Source: Brachycybe producta (Eukaryota; Arthropoda; Diplopoda; Playtdesmida; Andrognathidae). From it: a DNA stretch of 64,000 nt. Where the stretch lies: NCBI GenBank assembly GCA_036925085.1, contig JAUPFP010000026.1, positions 3,317,058-3,381,057 on the forward strand, given 5' to 3'. The notes below the pieces were generated by a model. It ran no database searches. It worked only from the letters and a program-made list of their open reading frames with translations, and was not told the origin of the DNA. Numbering within the stretch: the first letter of the stretch is position 1; each line of letters starts with the position of its first letter. The position numbers were made by a program, and so were the translations under genes. Shown piece after piece: positions 22,401 to 35,500 of this stretch.

Positions 22401-25400
22401 TATTTGTATCATTGTGCATCAATGTACTTTAAATAATTTCGTTTTTTTGTTTAAAATTAGGTATACAATGTCAAAATCATCGTGTATAGTATTTATTTTG
22501 CTATTCTCTGTTTTGCTGGGTTTGGAAACTCTAGTAAGTAAATCACAATTATGTTTTGTTCATTTACTTTTAGCCTCGTTCTTTTGTTGTGGTTTCCGAT
22601 TTGTAATTAACTTTTTGGCCTAATTCTCGTAATTTTTATTTTAAATTACTTCGAAAAAGGGGAAAGTTGAATTAGGCATACTCAAAATATCTTCAAACAG
22701 CGAAACTTTTATAAAATACGGTGTTGCTAATTTTTTTTTTATTTAAAAAACTTTAGAACGGACGTCACTGGGCGATATATGGGCTGCTATAACTATCGGC
22801 CGATATAAATATCGACCGTTAAGGGGGAAGCTGACATCGTTAAAACAATTATCGTTTGCGAAAAAAATGTTTTTAAAAATATTTCTAACAACTTATAAAA
22901 CATAAAAGGTATGTCATGAATAAGAAAATAAAATTAACTTATCTTCATAAATTGTTGAAATTCCTGTAAAACGATCACAAGAGGCGAAAATACCCGAACC
23001 ATGTGCACGACTTGCAAACGTTTTCCGTTGGATCATTATCTTTTTCATTTTTGGCGGGCAACCCAACGGGAAAATAGATCTGCCAGATAAGTGCAGTTAT
23101 AGGGGCTACTGAATCGGGTATTTACTCCTCTTGTGTGTGTTTAATCGGAATACGACAGATTATAATTATCAAAGTAAGTTAATTTTGTTTTCTTATTGAT
23201 GACATACCGTTTATATTTTAATTAAGTCGTTAGAAATATTTTTAATAAATATTTTTCGCAAATGATACTAGTTGTAGTAGTCCGTATATCGCCCCATTGA
23301 CGTCCGTGGCGCTTCTAAAGTCTCTTAAATCGTGATTTAAATCAAGTTGATTTCTAATGAAAAAATCAGTTGATTTGAAGTGCGATTTAAATCAGTCCGC
23401 GCTGGCTTCCAGATGCAGTATGTCACGTCCGGTAGGGTCATAGGAAGTAATCCTGCAAAGTTTGGTCCCGATAGGTCAAAGGGTACATAGGAGAATGTAT
23501 TGCGGACAATCAGACAAACTTTTAAAAATGTACATTATATAAGAGATACGTGGAAAATGTTTTGAGAACGTTAAATGTGCAAATGTTTGCGTAAATTATT
23601 GCGTAATATGTTGTACGGCTTTTACGGTACATATTTGAATAATTTTTTTTTATTGGTTGTACATTAAGATATCCCAATTTGACTTTCTTCACAGAGGGCG
23701 TCACTTGTTTTTGTAGTCTTCTTGATTGCATCAGGGCTGTTTATGTTCACTTACAGTTCAACACAGTTTAATCTGGATGGTTTTATTATGGTTATGTTGG
23801 CTTCCATAATGGCCGGTTTGAGGTGGACTGTGGCACAATTAGTGATGCAACGCAAGGAAACAGGTTTGTTAACATTCCTTTCTTATACTAGTTAATGTGT
23901 TAACATGGCATTATATGAGTTTTCATTTCACGTTTTGCAAACAGACATGTTCCTTTCTGCATTGAAATCACTAGATGTTCATTATAGCTTTAAAAGCCCC
24001 TATCACACTAGCAACTTTGAATGCAATCAGTGGCGTAGCTAGGGAACCGCAACTGCCCGGGGGGGGGGGCGCAAAAAACGAAATGAAAGTCGATGTATTT
24101 TTCAGTTATTTTCGAAAATAAATCGACTTTCATTTAATATTTACTTTGAACGATGGAACGGTCGGAACAACAGGAGTTAAACTTCGCCCCACCCACCCCG
24201 AAGAGTATAAGGGCACGTCTTTCCCCTACTCTCTCTTCCTTCGCACCAAGGTGCTGAACAGCGAAATCAGCCTGAACCAGCCCAGTTGCGGACCCCTAAG
24301 AAGACCCTGGCCCCTGGTCGGAACAACAGTACGAACAGTCGGAACAACAGTAGGAACAGTCGGAAGATTTAGGTTTAGTAAAATTAAGTTGTTGCAGGGG
24401 GTCTGGGGGTGCAGCCCCATGACATTTTAAAGAATTATTATATCAAATTGGTTCACTGTTCCGGCTGTTCCCTAATATGTTCAACGGGAGGAACGGTCGA
24501 AACAATGGACAAATTTGATTTAATAACAAAAAAATGGGGGGGGGGGGGCTGCGCCCCCCACACTTCCTGCAACAAGCTTCATTTTACTAAATCTAACCTT
24601 CTGACTGTTCCGCCGTTCATCAAAATAGCACCCCCCAGTATGAGGGCTAAGTGGAGGGGGAGGTAAGGGGGCGCAAAGTTTTAAGCGGCTGGGGGGGGGG
24701 GGGAGCCCAACCAAGTCATAGTTTTGTCAGGGGTTTACGTGCCGCGGGCGTAACTTTTTTTGACCGTTCTCAACGTATGGCTACCGTCACCACTTTTGAC
24801 CACGGTGACCACAAGTGGTCCCCGGGTTGCCGACGCCCTCTGCCGGGTCCTAACCGGCAGAGATCGGTCGTCGCTTTTTCGGCCGCAAACAAGCCTAGCT
24901 ACGCCACTGAATGCAATAAAATGTGCAATGTGACATGCAACTTCAATGTTTATAGTGTTATATGACATGCAACTGGATAAAACTTTCCTTTTAACTAGTA
25001 TGAGACTCAGTCTCACCGAGTTTAACAGGTTCAACTTTGAGAGACTTTTCAAGTAAACTTTCTGACAAATAACCAATCAGGCCGTTTGCCGTAAATGACA
25101 TGTGTAACATTGAACGAATTCTCGGTTTCATGACTTCCGATTTATGAACTTCCTGTCACAACTGACAGGAAGTTTATAAATCGGAAGAATTCGTTCAATG
25201 TTACACATGTCATTTAAAGGGGGCAGACATTGAAGTAAATCATGTACGATTTTCACTACGATTCACAGCAGATCGTGTCGATGGAAAGTCATTTTACTTT
25301 TTAGCTACATTTTACTGGATATCCAGAATAGAATTGAAATTTTAAAATACTGTAAAACGCGGATTAAAATTAAAATGGCTTCCTATACCGTGCGAGATTC

Positions 25401-28400
25401 ACTCGATTGTCGCCCCCTTGACATAAACGAAGTTTTGAAAACTTGATTGGAACTAGGTTGTATAGTGTGATATAGAGAAGTTTATTACTAAGTTCTAGTT
25501 GGAAGTCACATCACAGGTTGCATTCCACGTTGAATTGCATTGGATGTTGCTAGTGTAATACCGGCTTAAGGGATCAGTGTGAATTAATTATAATAACACG
25601 AATTTTGTTTAAAGAAAATTGTATAAAAATAAAGAGTAAAATTGAGAGTCAAGTTGCATGTAAAATGAACGCTTTGGAGTGGTTGCTAAACAATTAAAGG
25701 TTTTTAAAATTTTGTTGCATTCTTAAGGTGAGTCCAGACTACTCGTAGTCGTACTCGGGCTTGGGTCCTTGTTGACTTGCCGGGCTCGTGCTGTTGTTAA
25801 CTGAGGGTTGAATTACTTTTGAGAGTTCAGTTACGATCCGATGAGCGACAACGAAGTTTTGATTAAAAATGCAGGTTTTATTATATCATGGTTGGGAGAA
25901 AAAAAAGATACAGAACTGTTGACGTCACGAGTACAGCCAGTCAACTAAACTTTCCTTGTTTTGACGAGCACCCCCCCCCCCCCAAACTCGCGAGAAACTG
26001 TGTGGTGAATAAGGCAAAAACGATTATGCAAACAATTATGCTTTTTTTTCCACGGAAAGACTTCTTTACAGCTAGAATGTCCAAAGAGGATATTCATTAG
26101 TTTACCAAAAGGTTAAAAAACATTTATAGTCAGAAATCTACAAGAACCTCTTGGTAAACTAATGAATATCCTCTTTGGACATTCTAGCTGTAAATCAGTG
26201 GCAGTGATTTAAATCACATTGATTTAAATCAAATGATTTTTTTTAAATAAATCAAATGATTTTTTTTTAAATAAATCAAATGATTTTTTTTAAAAAAAAT
26301 TTCACATTTATTTAAACATTTAAATTATACAATAAAATTAAAACAGTTCCCGACATTAAATATAGTCCTGTTGTAGTCCTTTCATTAATGCATTATTTTT
26401 TTGGAAGATATACTTGAGGAAGTATCCCCAATTGACTGGTGGAACATTATTAAAGAGATACATATAAATAGTAATAGTAATGTAACAATGTAGAGCTCTT
26501 GTTATGGGGCTCAGGTGTAGAATCTCTTAACTAGAGCGGGTACCGCTTGTTATGTTATACAACCTGAGTCCAACGGTGCCGGGGTCGTTCTCCTAGATAC
26601 TTCTGGATTCGTAGCTGTGCTGAAAAGAATGTTTAAACATTCAAGATGGATGCAGGTTCAACGATATACTTAGTTTATTATGACCAACCATTAATACATA
26701 ATAAAGCAGAGAAGAGTAGGTGGTGTGACGTGCTTTCGCCACTGTTCCATTAATGAAGTTATTTCATAGTTACGATATCAAAGAATGGACCCAGAATCTA
26801 TCGAAACATGGTCTTTTATACCCAGAGCCTGTGTACACCTTTTCAGGGGTACACATGCCCTGGGGACCATGCATCGACGAGTATCCATCCGCCGATACCG
26901 GAACCAGTGTGTAAAGTGGCGCTTTGGGGTCTCCAAGAGGGAAGGAAGGGACGGAAATCCGTCCCTCACGTCCCCAGAGACCCCCAGGCTAGGGGAGACA
27001 CGGAATAACGAAATACAGGGTGTTATAGTAATCTATTTAAGAGCCTCAGAGGTAAACTGTGTTAAGTCACCAAGCCTAAATTTTACAGTGGAGTCGTTTG
27101 AATGTTTTTTTCTTCATTGATGGAATATGACTTAACATGGTATACCACCATCTAGCGGCCGATGTGTAAAACCGTGGACTTAACATTATTTACTACTGGT
27201 AGAACTTGATAAGCTGTTTAAAAACATGAATTCTACATCTTATGAAGATGTATAAATCGTGTTTTTTTAAAATAAAAAGTGACTTAATTCAGTTTAAATT
27301 TTGAGGTACTGGTTTGCTTTGGGAACTGAAAAGACTGCAATGCAAAGCTCGTGTTTATATGTTCAGAATGTTAAATTAAAAGTGCTTGAAACTTATTATT
27401 TTCAAATTTGAATGTTTATTAACACTTTTTTTCTTATTTTGCAATTATTTCACTAACAACTTAACAATTAACAATGTTATTACTTATTTTTGCAAACATC
27501 ATCATAAAAAAATTGAAATAAAAAATCAAAAAAATTGATTTAAATCAAATAAATTGATTTATTTGATTTTTAAAAAAATCAAAAAAATCAGCCACCCTGG
27601 ATAAAAGCATAAGAGGTTTGCCTTAATCGCTTGATTTCTAAGGTGTACATTTCGATTATAGTATTATTCGATATAGTATTATCGTCTTGATTGTTTTTTT
27701 GGGTTGCTGTTACGTTATTAAATTTATTTCACACGCATCCCGTGGATTACGAGATAGCATATTACAAGGTAAATCAAAACGTTCTTGTATTGACGTACAT
27801 TGTAAAAATAACTGGCTTATCCCTATGTGGATTGATGCACCAAAGCTAGCGCCTTTTCGACTTTTGAAAACGCTTCTGGACGTCTTTTTGTGGAACACTG
27901 TTGGCTTTAATTTCAATGACATCGTCAAAGCAACGTTCTTAAATGATTTTCAACGTTGGAAACAAAAAAAAACTGCATGAAGTGAGGTCTGGTTAGTATG
28001 TAGGGTGGTGAACATCAGAAATTGTTTTGTGCCAGGAATTGTGGAGCAGACGAAGTGGTGTGTGATGGTCGAAAAGGCAGAGCAGTTTGTGCCGGCATAC
28101 CTTCCTGTTTTTTTTTTTATTTTCTGGCCTTTAAAAAAATGTTTTACGTCTCCCACTCTCCATACTCACCAGATTGCACCCCATACGTTTTTTTCTGTTT
28201 CCAACGATGTCATTGAAATTCAAGCAAAAAAACGACGGCCATTCACAACAGCATTCCATAAAAGGACGTCCAGGAGTGCTTACAGTGGCTCTGGCTTTGA
28301 TACATTAATCCACGAGAAGACAACTTTGAAGGTGGTTTCATTGAATGGGGTCAGAAATAAGCTGGTTACTTTTTTTTTAAAACGCCAGTCCAGGAACATT

Positions 28401-29488
28401 TTGATTGCTTCTTGTATACTATCTAGAAGTGGTTGACATTTGCAACAACGTGCCTCAAAAAATGCAATTTTAAATATAGAACATTTTTTTTATTTTTCAG
28501 GTCTTTCACATCCTGTTGACATGATGTACCATATCCAGCCATGGATGATTGTGGGGCTGTTGCCGTTGGCTATTCCATTTGAAGGTGATGCAAACAAAAA
28601 AATGTTGCAAAAATAATAGTAGTGCAGTTTATACGCATTTCGTACACATTTTCTACACTGTTAAGCTGCTCGCCCACTAGGTCGGTGACACGGCACAGCA
28701 CGGAGAAAAAACGGCTCCCAAACAAACTTCATGTAAATGAATGAAGCTCCGTCCATTAGGGCGGAAGTGCGGAGAAGCACGTCGTGGCACTGTTCTGGAG
28801 AAAGTCTGGAACTTCTTGATAGCTGCTTGCCCACTAGATCGGTTGCATGCCGCGCAGTGCCACATCACCGAGCTCGTGTTCGACCAGCTTTACTAGCCAC
28901 TAGTTGATGAGTGTTCAACAAATTGCAAGACGATAAACAATGTCCCCCATTATTAAATAGATAAAATCTTGCACTGGTACTTAAACCACGTGATTTTTTT
29001 TATTCTAGCAAGCAAAGGGACCTGCAAAAAAATTGCAGTATTTTTTAATATAGTTTCAAGCAATTTAATAAATTTCCACACATTTAAGGCAAATTATAAT
29101 TAACGTAAATTTGAAAGTTTTGAGAGGTTCTCGGGGGGGGGGGGGGATGGGATGGGGCTTCAGCCTTTCTCCATTGACTGTCACAGACTTGAGTAAAGCA
29201 GATGCATATCTTCCTGTTAAAAATCCGAAAAAAAACTATTTGCATTTGGAACTTGAAATTAGGTCATGAAATGAGCTTCAACTGCTCCATGAATTCTTAT
29301 TGTGTCTCAAGATTAGCTTACTGTGTTAAAGCCAGCTTCCAAGTCCATGTTGAGATCATTTGATGCCAGCTTCACTGTCTGCTTGGATTTTCACATTTTC
29401 AAATTAGTGTGCCTGCCATATTAGAGACTTACATTAAGCCCATGGGCCGGTGAGCTTTATGCGCTTCACTAAACGATATTATTATATC

Positions 29489-29560
<72 letters not shown>

Positions 29561-32500
29561 CCCCATCTGTCTGTCTTTCCTTCCCTGTGACAGTAATGCT
29601 GTGCAAACAAGCACAAAAACGCGTAAGCACATCGGAATTTATATAAATTTAAATGAACCACTTTTTTCATTAAGGTCAACATTATGTTGTGCTCTCCCCA
29701 TCCAAGAACCCCATGATATTAAATTGGGGCGACTGAATAAGCGCCAAATTGAACAAACGCCAAACTGAATGAGCGCCAAATGGAACAAACGCCAAATTTT
29801 TGGCTTTTATTCAGTTTGGCGTTTCTTCCATTTGGCGCTTATTCAGTTTGGCGTTTGTTCCATTTGGCGCTTATTCAGTTTGGCGTTTGTTCCATTTGGC
29901 GTTTATTCAGTTTGGCGGTTATTCAGGTTTTTTGTAAATTCTGATGATCCAAATATTGTGAGCTTTTATAGACGTCAGACTGTGCAGATTTACAAACAGA
30001 ACATGCTAACCTAACCTAACCAATCCTAACCTAACCTAACCTAACCTAACCTAACCAAACCTAACCAATCCTAACCAATCCTAACCTAACCAAACCTAAC
30101 CAATCCTAACCAATCCTAACCTAACCAAACCTAACCAATCCTAACCAATCCTAACCAAACCTAACCTAACCAAACCTAACCTAACCTAACCTAACCAAAC
30201 CTAACCTAACACTGTGTTTATCACATTTTGGCGGTTATTCAGTTTGGCGTTTGTTCAGTTTGGCGTTTGTTCCAGTTGGCGCTTATTCAGTTTGGCGTTT
30301 GTTCCGGTTGGCGCTTATTCAGTTTGGCGTTTCTTCCATTTGGCTTTTATTCCGTTTGGCGTTTGTTCCATTTGGCGTTTATTCCATTTGGCGTTTGTTC
30401 AGATTGGCGTTTGTTCAATTTGGCGCTTGTTCAATTTGGCGCTTGATCAGCGCCACCCCATTAAATTGTAGAGGGGGAAAAGGTTGGAAAGGGGGAGAGA
30501 GAGGTGTGTGAAAGAGAGAGAGGTGTGAAAGAGAGAGAGAGAGGTTTGAGATAGAGGTGTGTGTGTGTGTGTGTGTGAGAGAGAAAGGTGCAGGGTGGCT
30601 GATTTTTTTTATTTTTTAAAAAAAATCATATAAATCGACTTTTTTGTATTTAAATCAGATTTTTTGATTTTTTGATATTTGCGAAAATGAGTAATAATAA
30701 CTTTGTTAATTGTTAAGTTAGTAAAATAATTACAAAACAAAAAAAAATGTTAAGAAACATTCAAATTTGAAAATAATAAGTTTCAATCACTTTTAATTTA
30801 ACATTCTAAGCGTAAACACGAGCTCTGCAGCCTTTTCAGTTTCGAAAGCAAATCAGTACCTCAGAGTGTGTTAAATCACTTTTTTTTTTTTAAAAAAACA
30901 TGATTTTACATCTTCATAAGATGTAAAATTTGTGTTTTTTAAACAGCTTGTCAAATTCTATCAGTGGTAAACAGTGGTAAGTCCACAGTTTTACACATTG
31001 GCTGCTAGATGGTGGTATACCATGTTAAGTCCTATTCCTTCAATGAAGAGAAAAACTTTCAAATTACTCCACTGTAAAATTTAGTTTTGTGACTTAAAAC
31101 GGTTTACCTCTGAGGTTCTTAAATAGATTACTATTCATATCTACAGTATTTATACCTGATTTCCACCAGTCAATTGGGGGATACTTCCTCAAGCATATCT
31201 TACGAAAAAATACTGCATTAATGAAGGGACTTCCACCGGACTTTATTTTATAAACATAGAGAAAAATGCTGGGAGCTGTTTTATTTATATTGCATAATTT
31301 TAATGTTTAAATAAATGTACTTTTTTTCTAAAAAAAACCATTTGATTTTTTAAAAAAATAATTTGATTTAAATCAATGTGATTTAAATCAATGTGATTTA
31401 AATCACTGCCACCCTGGAAAGGTGTGTGAGAGAGAGAGAGGTGTGTGTGTGTGAAAGAGATGGAGAGAGGAGTGTGTGAGAGAGACAGTGAGCACAGAGC
31501 AGGGTGGATGTCTTTTTAAGTGCTCCATACTTAACTAGTGTTTAAAATTGTGTTCAAATTCTTATATCGAAAATTCTACTGAAAGCATCGCTGTTGGAAT
31601 CTACAATATATTAATCCATCCACCTACACATGTGCGAGGATAGCCACGTGGGCTACACCACCAGTGCGGCGACACCCTTTTAGGGCCATCACAGAGGCGC
31701 CCTTTTAGGACCACCACAGACTAACCTAAATGTGTGAGTGAGGGATCTGGTGGTGGTGAAAGTAAGGGTTATGCCCACCCAGTAATACAGGTTAGACACC
31801 CCCGAATGACAATATCGGGCCCTAGATGGTTTCATTACCACGTGACGTTGTGTATCATACATAATCCATGAACAAATAGTTGGCATATAATTTGAGTCAT
31901 TGTGTATTCCTGTGTATCCCAGGCCTATAGCCTAACGGCAGGAGGGCCTTTAACCCTTATTAGAGAGAGTGAGAGAGAGACAGACACGTGGAGGGGAAAA
32001 AAGGGTGTGGGGGAAACTGGAATTGAAATGAAAGGAGTAAAAAAAAGGAACAAATGACGCGCATGCGCACACCAGAGAAAATGAAAAGCTCATTTTCTCT
32101 TTCAAATATAAAAAGGGAAGGGGATACTAGTAGCAAAATTAAACTAGAATTTATCACGGGCAATTGTGCCCAGCATTAGAATCTTTTACTCCGCCCTTTT
32201 ATGAACGTCGTCAATTTCTAATTGGTTTGTTACTTGGTTTGATGTCATATGTTCCGCCCTTTTCAATTTTTAATTGGTTTGTTACTCGGTCTGACATCAT
32301 AAAAGGGTGGAGGAAAAGAAATTCTACTTTCACTAGTTCTGTATATTTTAATGGCTGCTGCCAATTCTGTAGGCAAACAATACTATGCCTTGAACAAAAA
32401 AGCCTCTTATGTAATGTGTTTTGTGTAATACAGGGGTTGAGCTAGCCACTTCAAAATTAGTGTTCCGTTACCATGATATCGATGTATTGTTGACATCTGT

Positions 32501-35500
32501 TGGCCATGTGCTTATTGGTGCACTGTTGGCATTTCTCATGGAGCTTGGTGAATACATTCTACTCGTCCACACCTCTAGTCTGACTTTATCAATTTCTGGA
32601 ATACTTAAGGTTGGTCTTCATTATTGTTTTGTTTTAAAGATTTAACTTATTGAAAATCTGCATAGAAATCCTTTGAAAAACAATAATGCAATAATAATTT
32701 ATGAAATTTTTAACAATTTTTTAGGAAGTATTCACCTTGTACTTAGCCGTTAAATTAAATGGAGATACGATGACCACGATAAACAAAATTGGTTTCACGT
32801 GCTCTATAATTGGCATTTCACTACATGTGTTAACGAGGACAGTGCGACAAGATGGTAGGTAAGTTTTTTTTTTTAATTTTACAAATAGAAAGTATTTTTA
32901 TTGTTGAAGTCAGGCATATATTGAGGCATGTGCCAACTGTGCTATGCACAGGGGCATCTCGAGGTTTAAGGGCCGCCGCCCGCCCCACAAATAAATCACT
33001 TTGACTTCTCATATTTATTTTGTGGTAATATTATAATTCTATATTTCAGTATTTTTATGTGTGTTTTTTACGTAAAGTTTATCCTGACCTAAACTAGAAA
33101 TTTCCTAATCGAATCTCTTATCTGTTCATTTGTTGTGCCCGATATGTGCCACTAGGGGTACCAGAGTCCGACAGTCCGTGTTTATAAATTAATGTAACGT
33201 TTGCTTTTTGGCAAACCGGAAATACTACATATCCAGGATACAGTGTATATGTAGGATTCATAATCAAGGCTATGCTTGAAAACTGCCTGATTGAGTATTT
33301 TTTCGTGTGGGTTTTATACAAGTCGAGTGAAAATACTTCCAATGTGTTTTGAATTATTTAAGTTACAATTTCCATAGAATTATTAGTAAGTAAAGTGATG
33401 GTTCGGAGCAGTAGAAAATTACTGTTAATACTGCTTGTTGGCTGTTTTGTCACGTTTTCCCTCGCTTTGGATTTTTGCTTATTCGTTTTCGTAAATTGTC
33501 TGCTCAGGTACTTTGTAAAAAATGATAGGTAAACTACCGTTTTAAAAAAAATGGGGTGGAGCGTCCATGAGAGTAGTTTTCACAACTAATATTTTTTTGG
33601 TTTGGTGCGGTTCGCTTCTGTTACTAGCTTGTTGCTAGTAACAGCCACTGAAAAGGCGCATTCACACTAGGCTGGTTTACAAGCCGCTGGTTGCTGCTGT
33701 GTATTAGCAGCAACAGCAAGCAGTGGCTGCTTTGGGGTCACACTTGTCCAGTCCCTGCTGGTATTAGCAGTGCACGTCATCCAATCACCGTCTTGCAAAA
33801 ACGCAATCTAACAACCAACCAACCCAAGCAGGGTTGGGTTGGTCACACTAGCTGGTAGCACACTGGTAGCAGCAGGAAGGGAGTTACATGACCTGCTGGT
33901 AGCTGCTAAAGTTGGACATGTTCAACTTCACCAGCCGCCGTTAAAATCACTAGCGTGCTGAAGAAAGTAACAACAAACAAAATTATTATTAGGCCCACAT
34001 TATGTTTTTTAAACGAAATTGCCTAATCACAAAATAATCATCATATGTAGCATTCTGCGTTTTTTTTTAGCTGCTAAAGTTGGACATGTTCAACTTCACC
34101 AGATGCTGTTAAAATCACTAGCCTGCTAGTAGCAGTTCACACTGTGCTGCTAGAGGGCTACAATCAGTGGCGGATCCAGGGGGGTCTTCAGGGGCTGGAG
34201 CCCTCCAAGACAAAAGAAATTATATTAAAAAACGTAAAATATAAAATTATAAATGTCCATATTTAAATTTTAGAGAAAAAACAATACTTTTAAGAAATTA
34301 GTATCAAAAATTGGTAATTTTAGTCATAAATATAAAGAAATAAGCCATCTATTTGGTGGGTACTGTGGGTTTGAATCTTTGATTAGGGGGAAGTATGATT
34401 TGAGTCACATTTGGATCACTTTGTATTTGATGTTTTCGTTCGAAAACATAATCGGTTTGCACAAACTGAGGGCACAAACTGAGCATAGGTTAATTAGGTG
34501 ACATATGAGAGGATTAGTTATTATTGTTAGTTGATTAGTTCTTTTTAATTGATTAAACCTATGGTATTACCAATTTTCTTGCTTTATTTTCTAAAAAAAT
34601 GTTTTAAAAAAATGGGGGGAATGTAGGGCCCCTCCAACAACAAGTCTTGGATCCGCCCCTGGCTGCCATGAGCTAGCAGCTGGTAAACTATTACAATTAC
34701 AACTAGTACTCTGCTAGTAGCCAAGTAGGCCTATGGCAGAGGGACATAAGAGTCCAAATGCAGCAATAAGCATTGTTAAGCACATATACATGCACATATA
34801 TAAAAACAAAATGAATATACAACTGTCAATCCCACAAAACAAAATTATCCCCATTCACCACTGCCTCAGGAAGAGAGTTCCATTGTCTTATAACTCTAGG
34901 GGAAAAAAGACCAATAATATGAATCAGTCCTAGCAAAAATCTCCCTAATTTTTCTAGTGTTCAGCCCTGGACTGTTGTTTAGGACAATCACCACGTGTAA
35001 TTTTTCCAAACAGTTTCAAACTTACAGCTGACAGCACTGCCACTGACAGCATCTTAGTGAAACTATCTGTAAATTTGTGCCTGCTGCAAACAAACCTAGC
35101 TGCCTTATGCTGAACCATTTCAACTGAATGAGTCTGTGTGACAGAGTTAGGATTCCATATACTGCAGCAATACTCAAGATGATGCCAAACCAATGCTTGA
35201 TAGGCAATAGTTTTAACTTGTGCTGGGCAGGTGCCCCAATGTCCTTTGACTAAAACCAACCCAAACCAACCAACCCATTTGTAGAACTTTCCCACTAACA
35301 CCATCAATGTGTTTTTTCCAAGAAAGGTCATCTGTCATTGTAAAACCCAAGTACTTATAACACTTGACACTGAAGAATAGTATCATTCATATAATTGAAC
35401 CCAATTGGATTTCTACCCCGAGTTAGCCTCATAACACTACACTTCCCCTCATTCAACTGAAGTTGCCATGTATTACACCATCCCTCAATTGCCTTCAAGT

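Larger units (their letters stand above)
33654..34735. mobile_element. CTAGTGTGAATGCGCC-type repeat with captured host sequence and a nested MITE
   Basis: Starts GGCGCATTCACACTAGGC, the complement of the end at 11178, and is rich in TAGCAGC/GCTGCTA words. A 52-60 bp stretch starting AGCTGCTAAAGTTGGACATG occurs twice in direct order (33901 and 34069). Between the two copies is a piece of PCIF1 (33980-34065). A hAT MITE lies inside at 34165-34661. The right end is uncertain. Confidence 0.7.

Noticed and set aside
29429-29682. Frames reading as Ile-Tyr repeats
   Set aside because: Simple translation of the (TA)n microsatellite.
29769-30511. Frames reading FGVCSIWRLF repeats, and a CRISPR-like look of spaced repeats
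   Set aside because: They are translations of the 32-bp minisatellite. The DNA is a eukaryotic mobile element with target duplications, not a CRISPR array: the repeats abut with no unique spacers.
32855-32858. Alternative SLC35C2 exon 7 donor (GTAAGT, 4 bp later)
   Set aside because: A better consensus, but it puts the last exon out of frame with an early stop. The GTAGGT donor keeps the acidic C-terminal tail.
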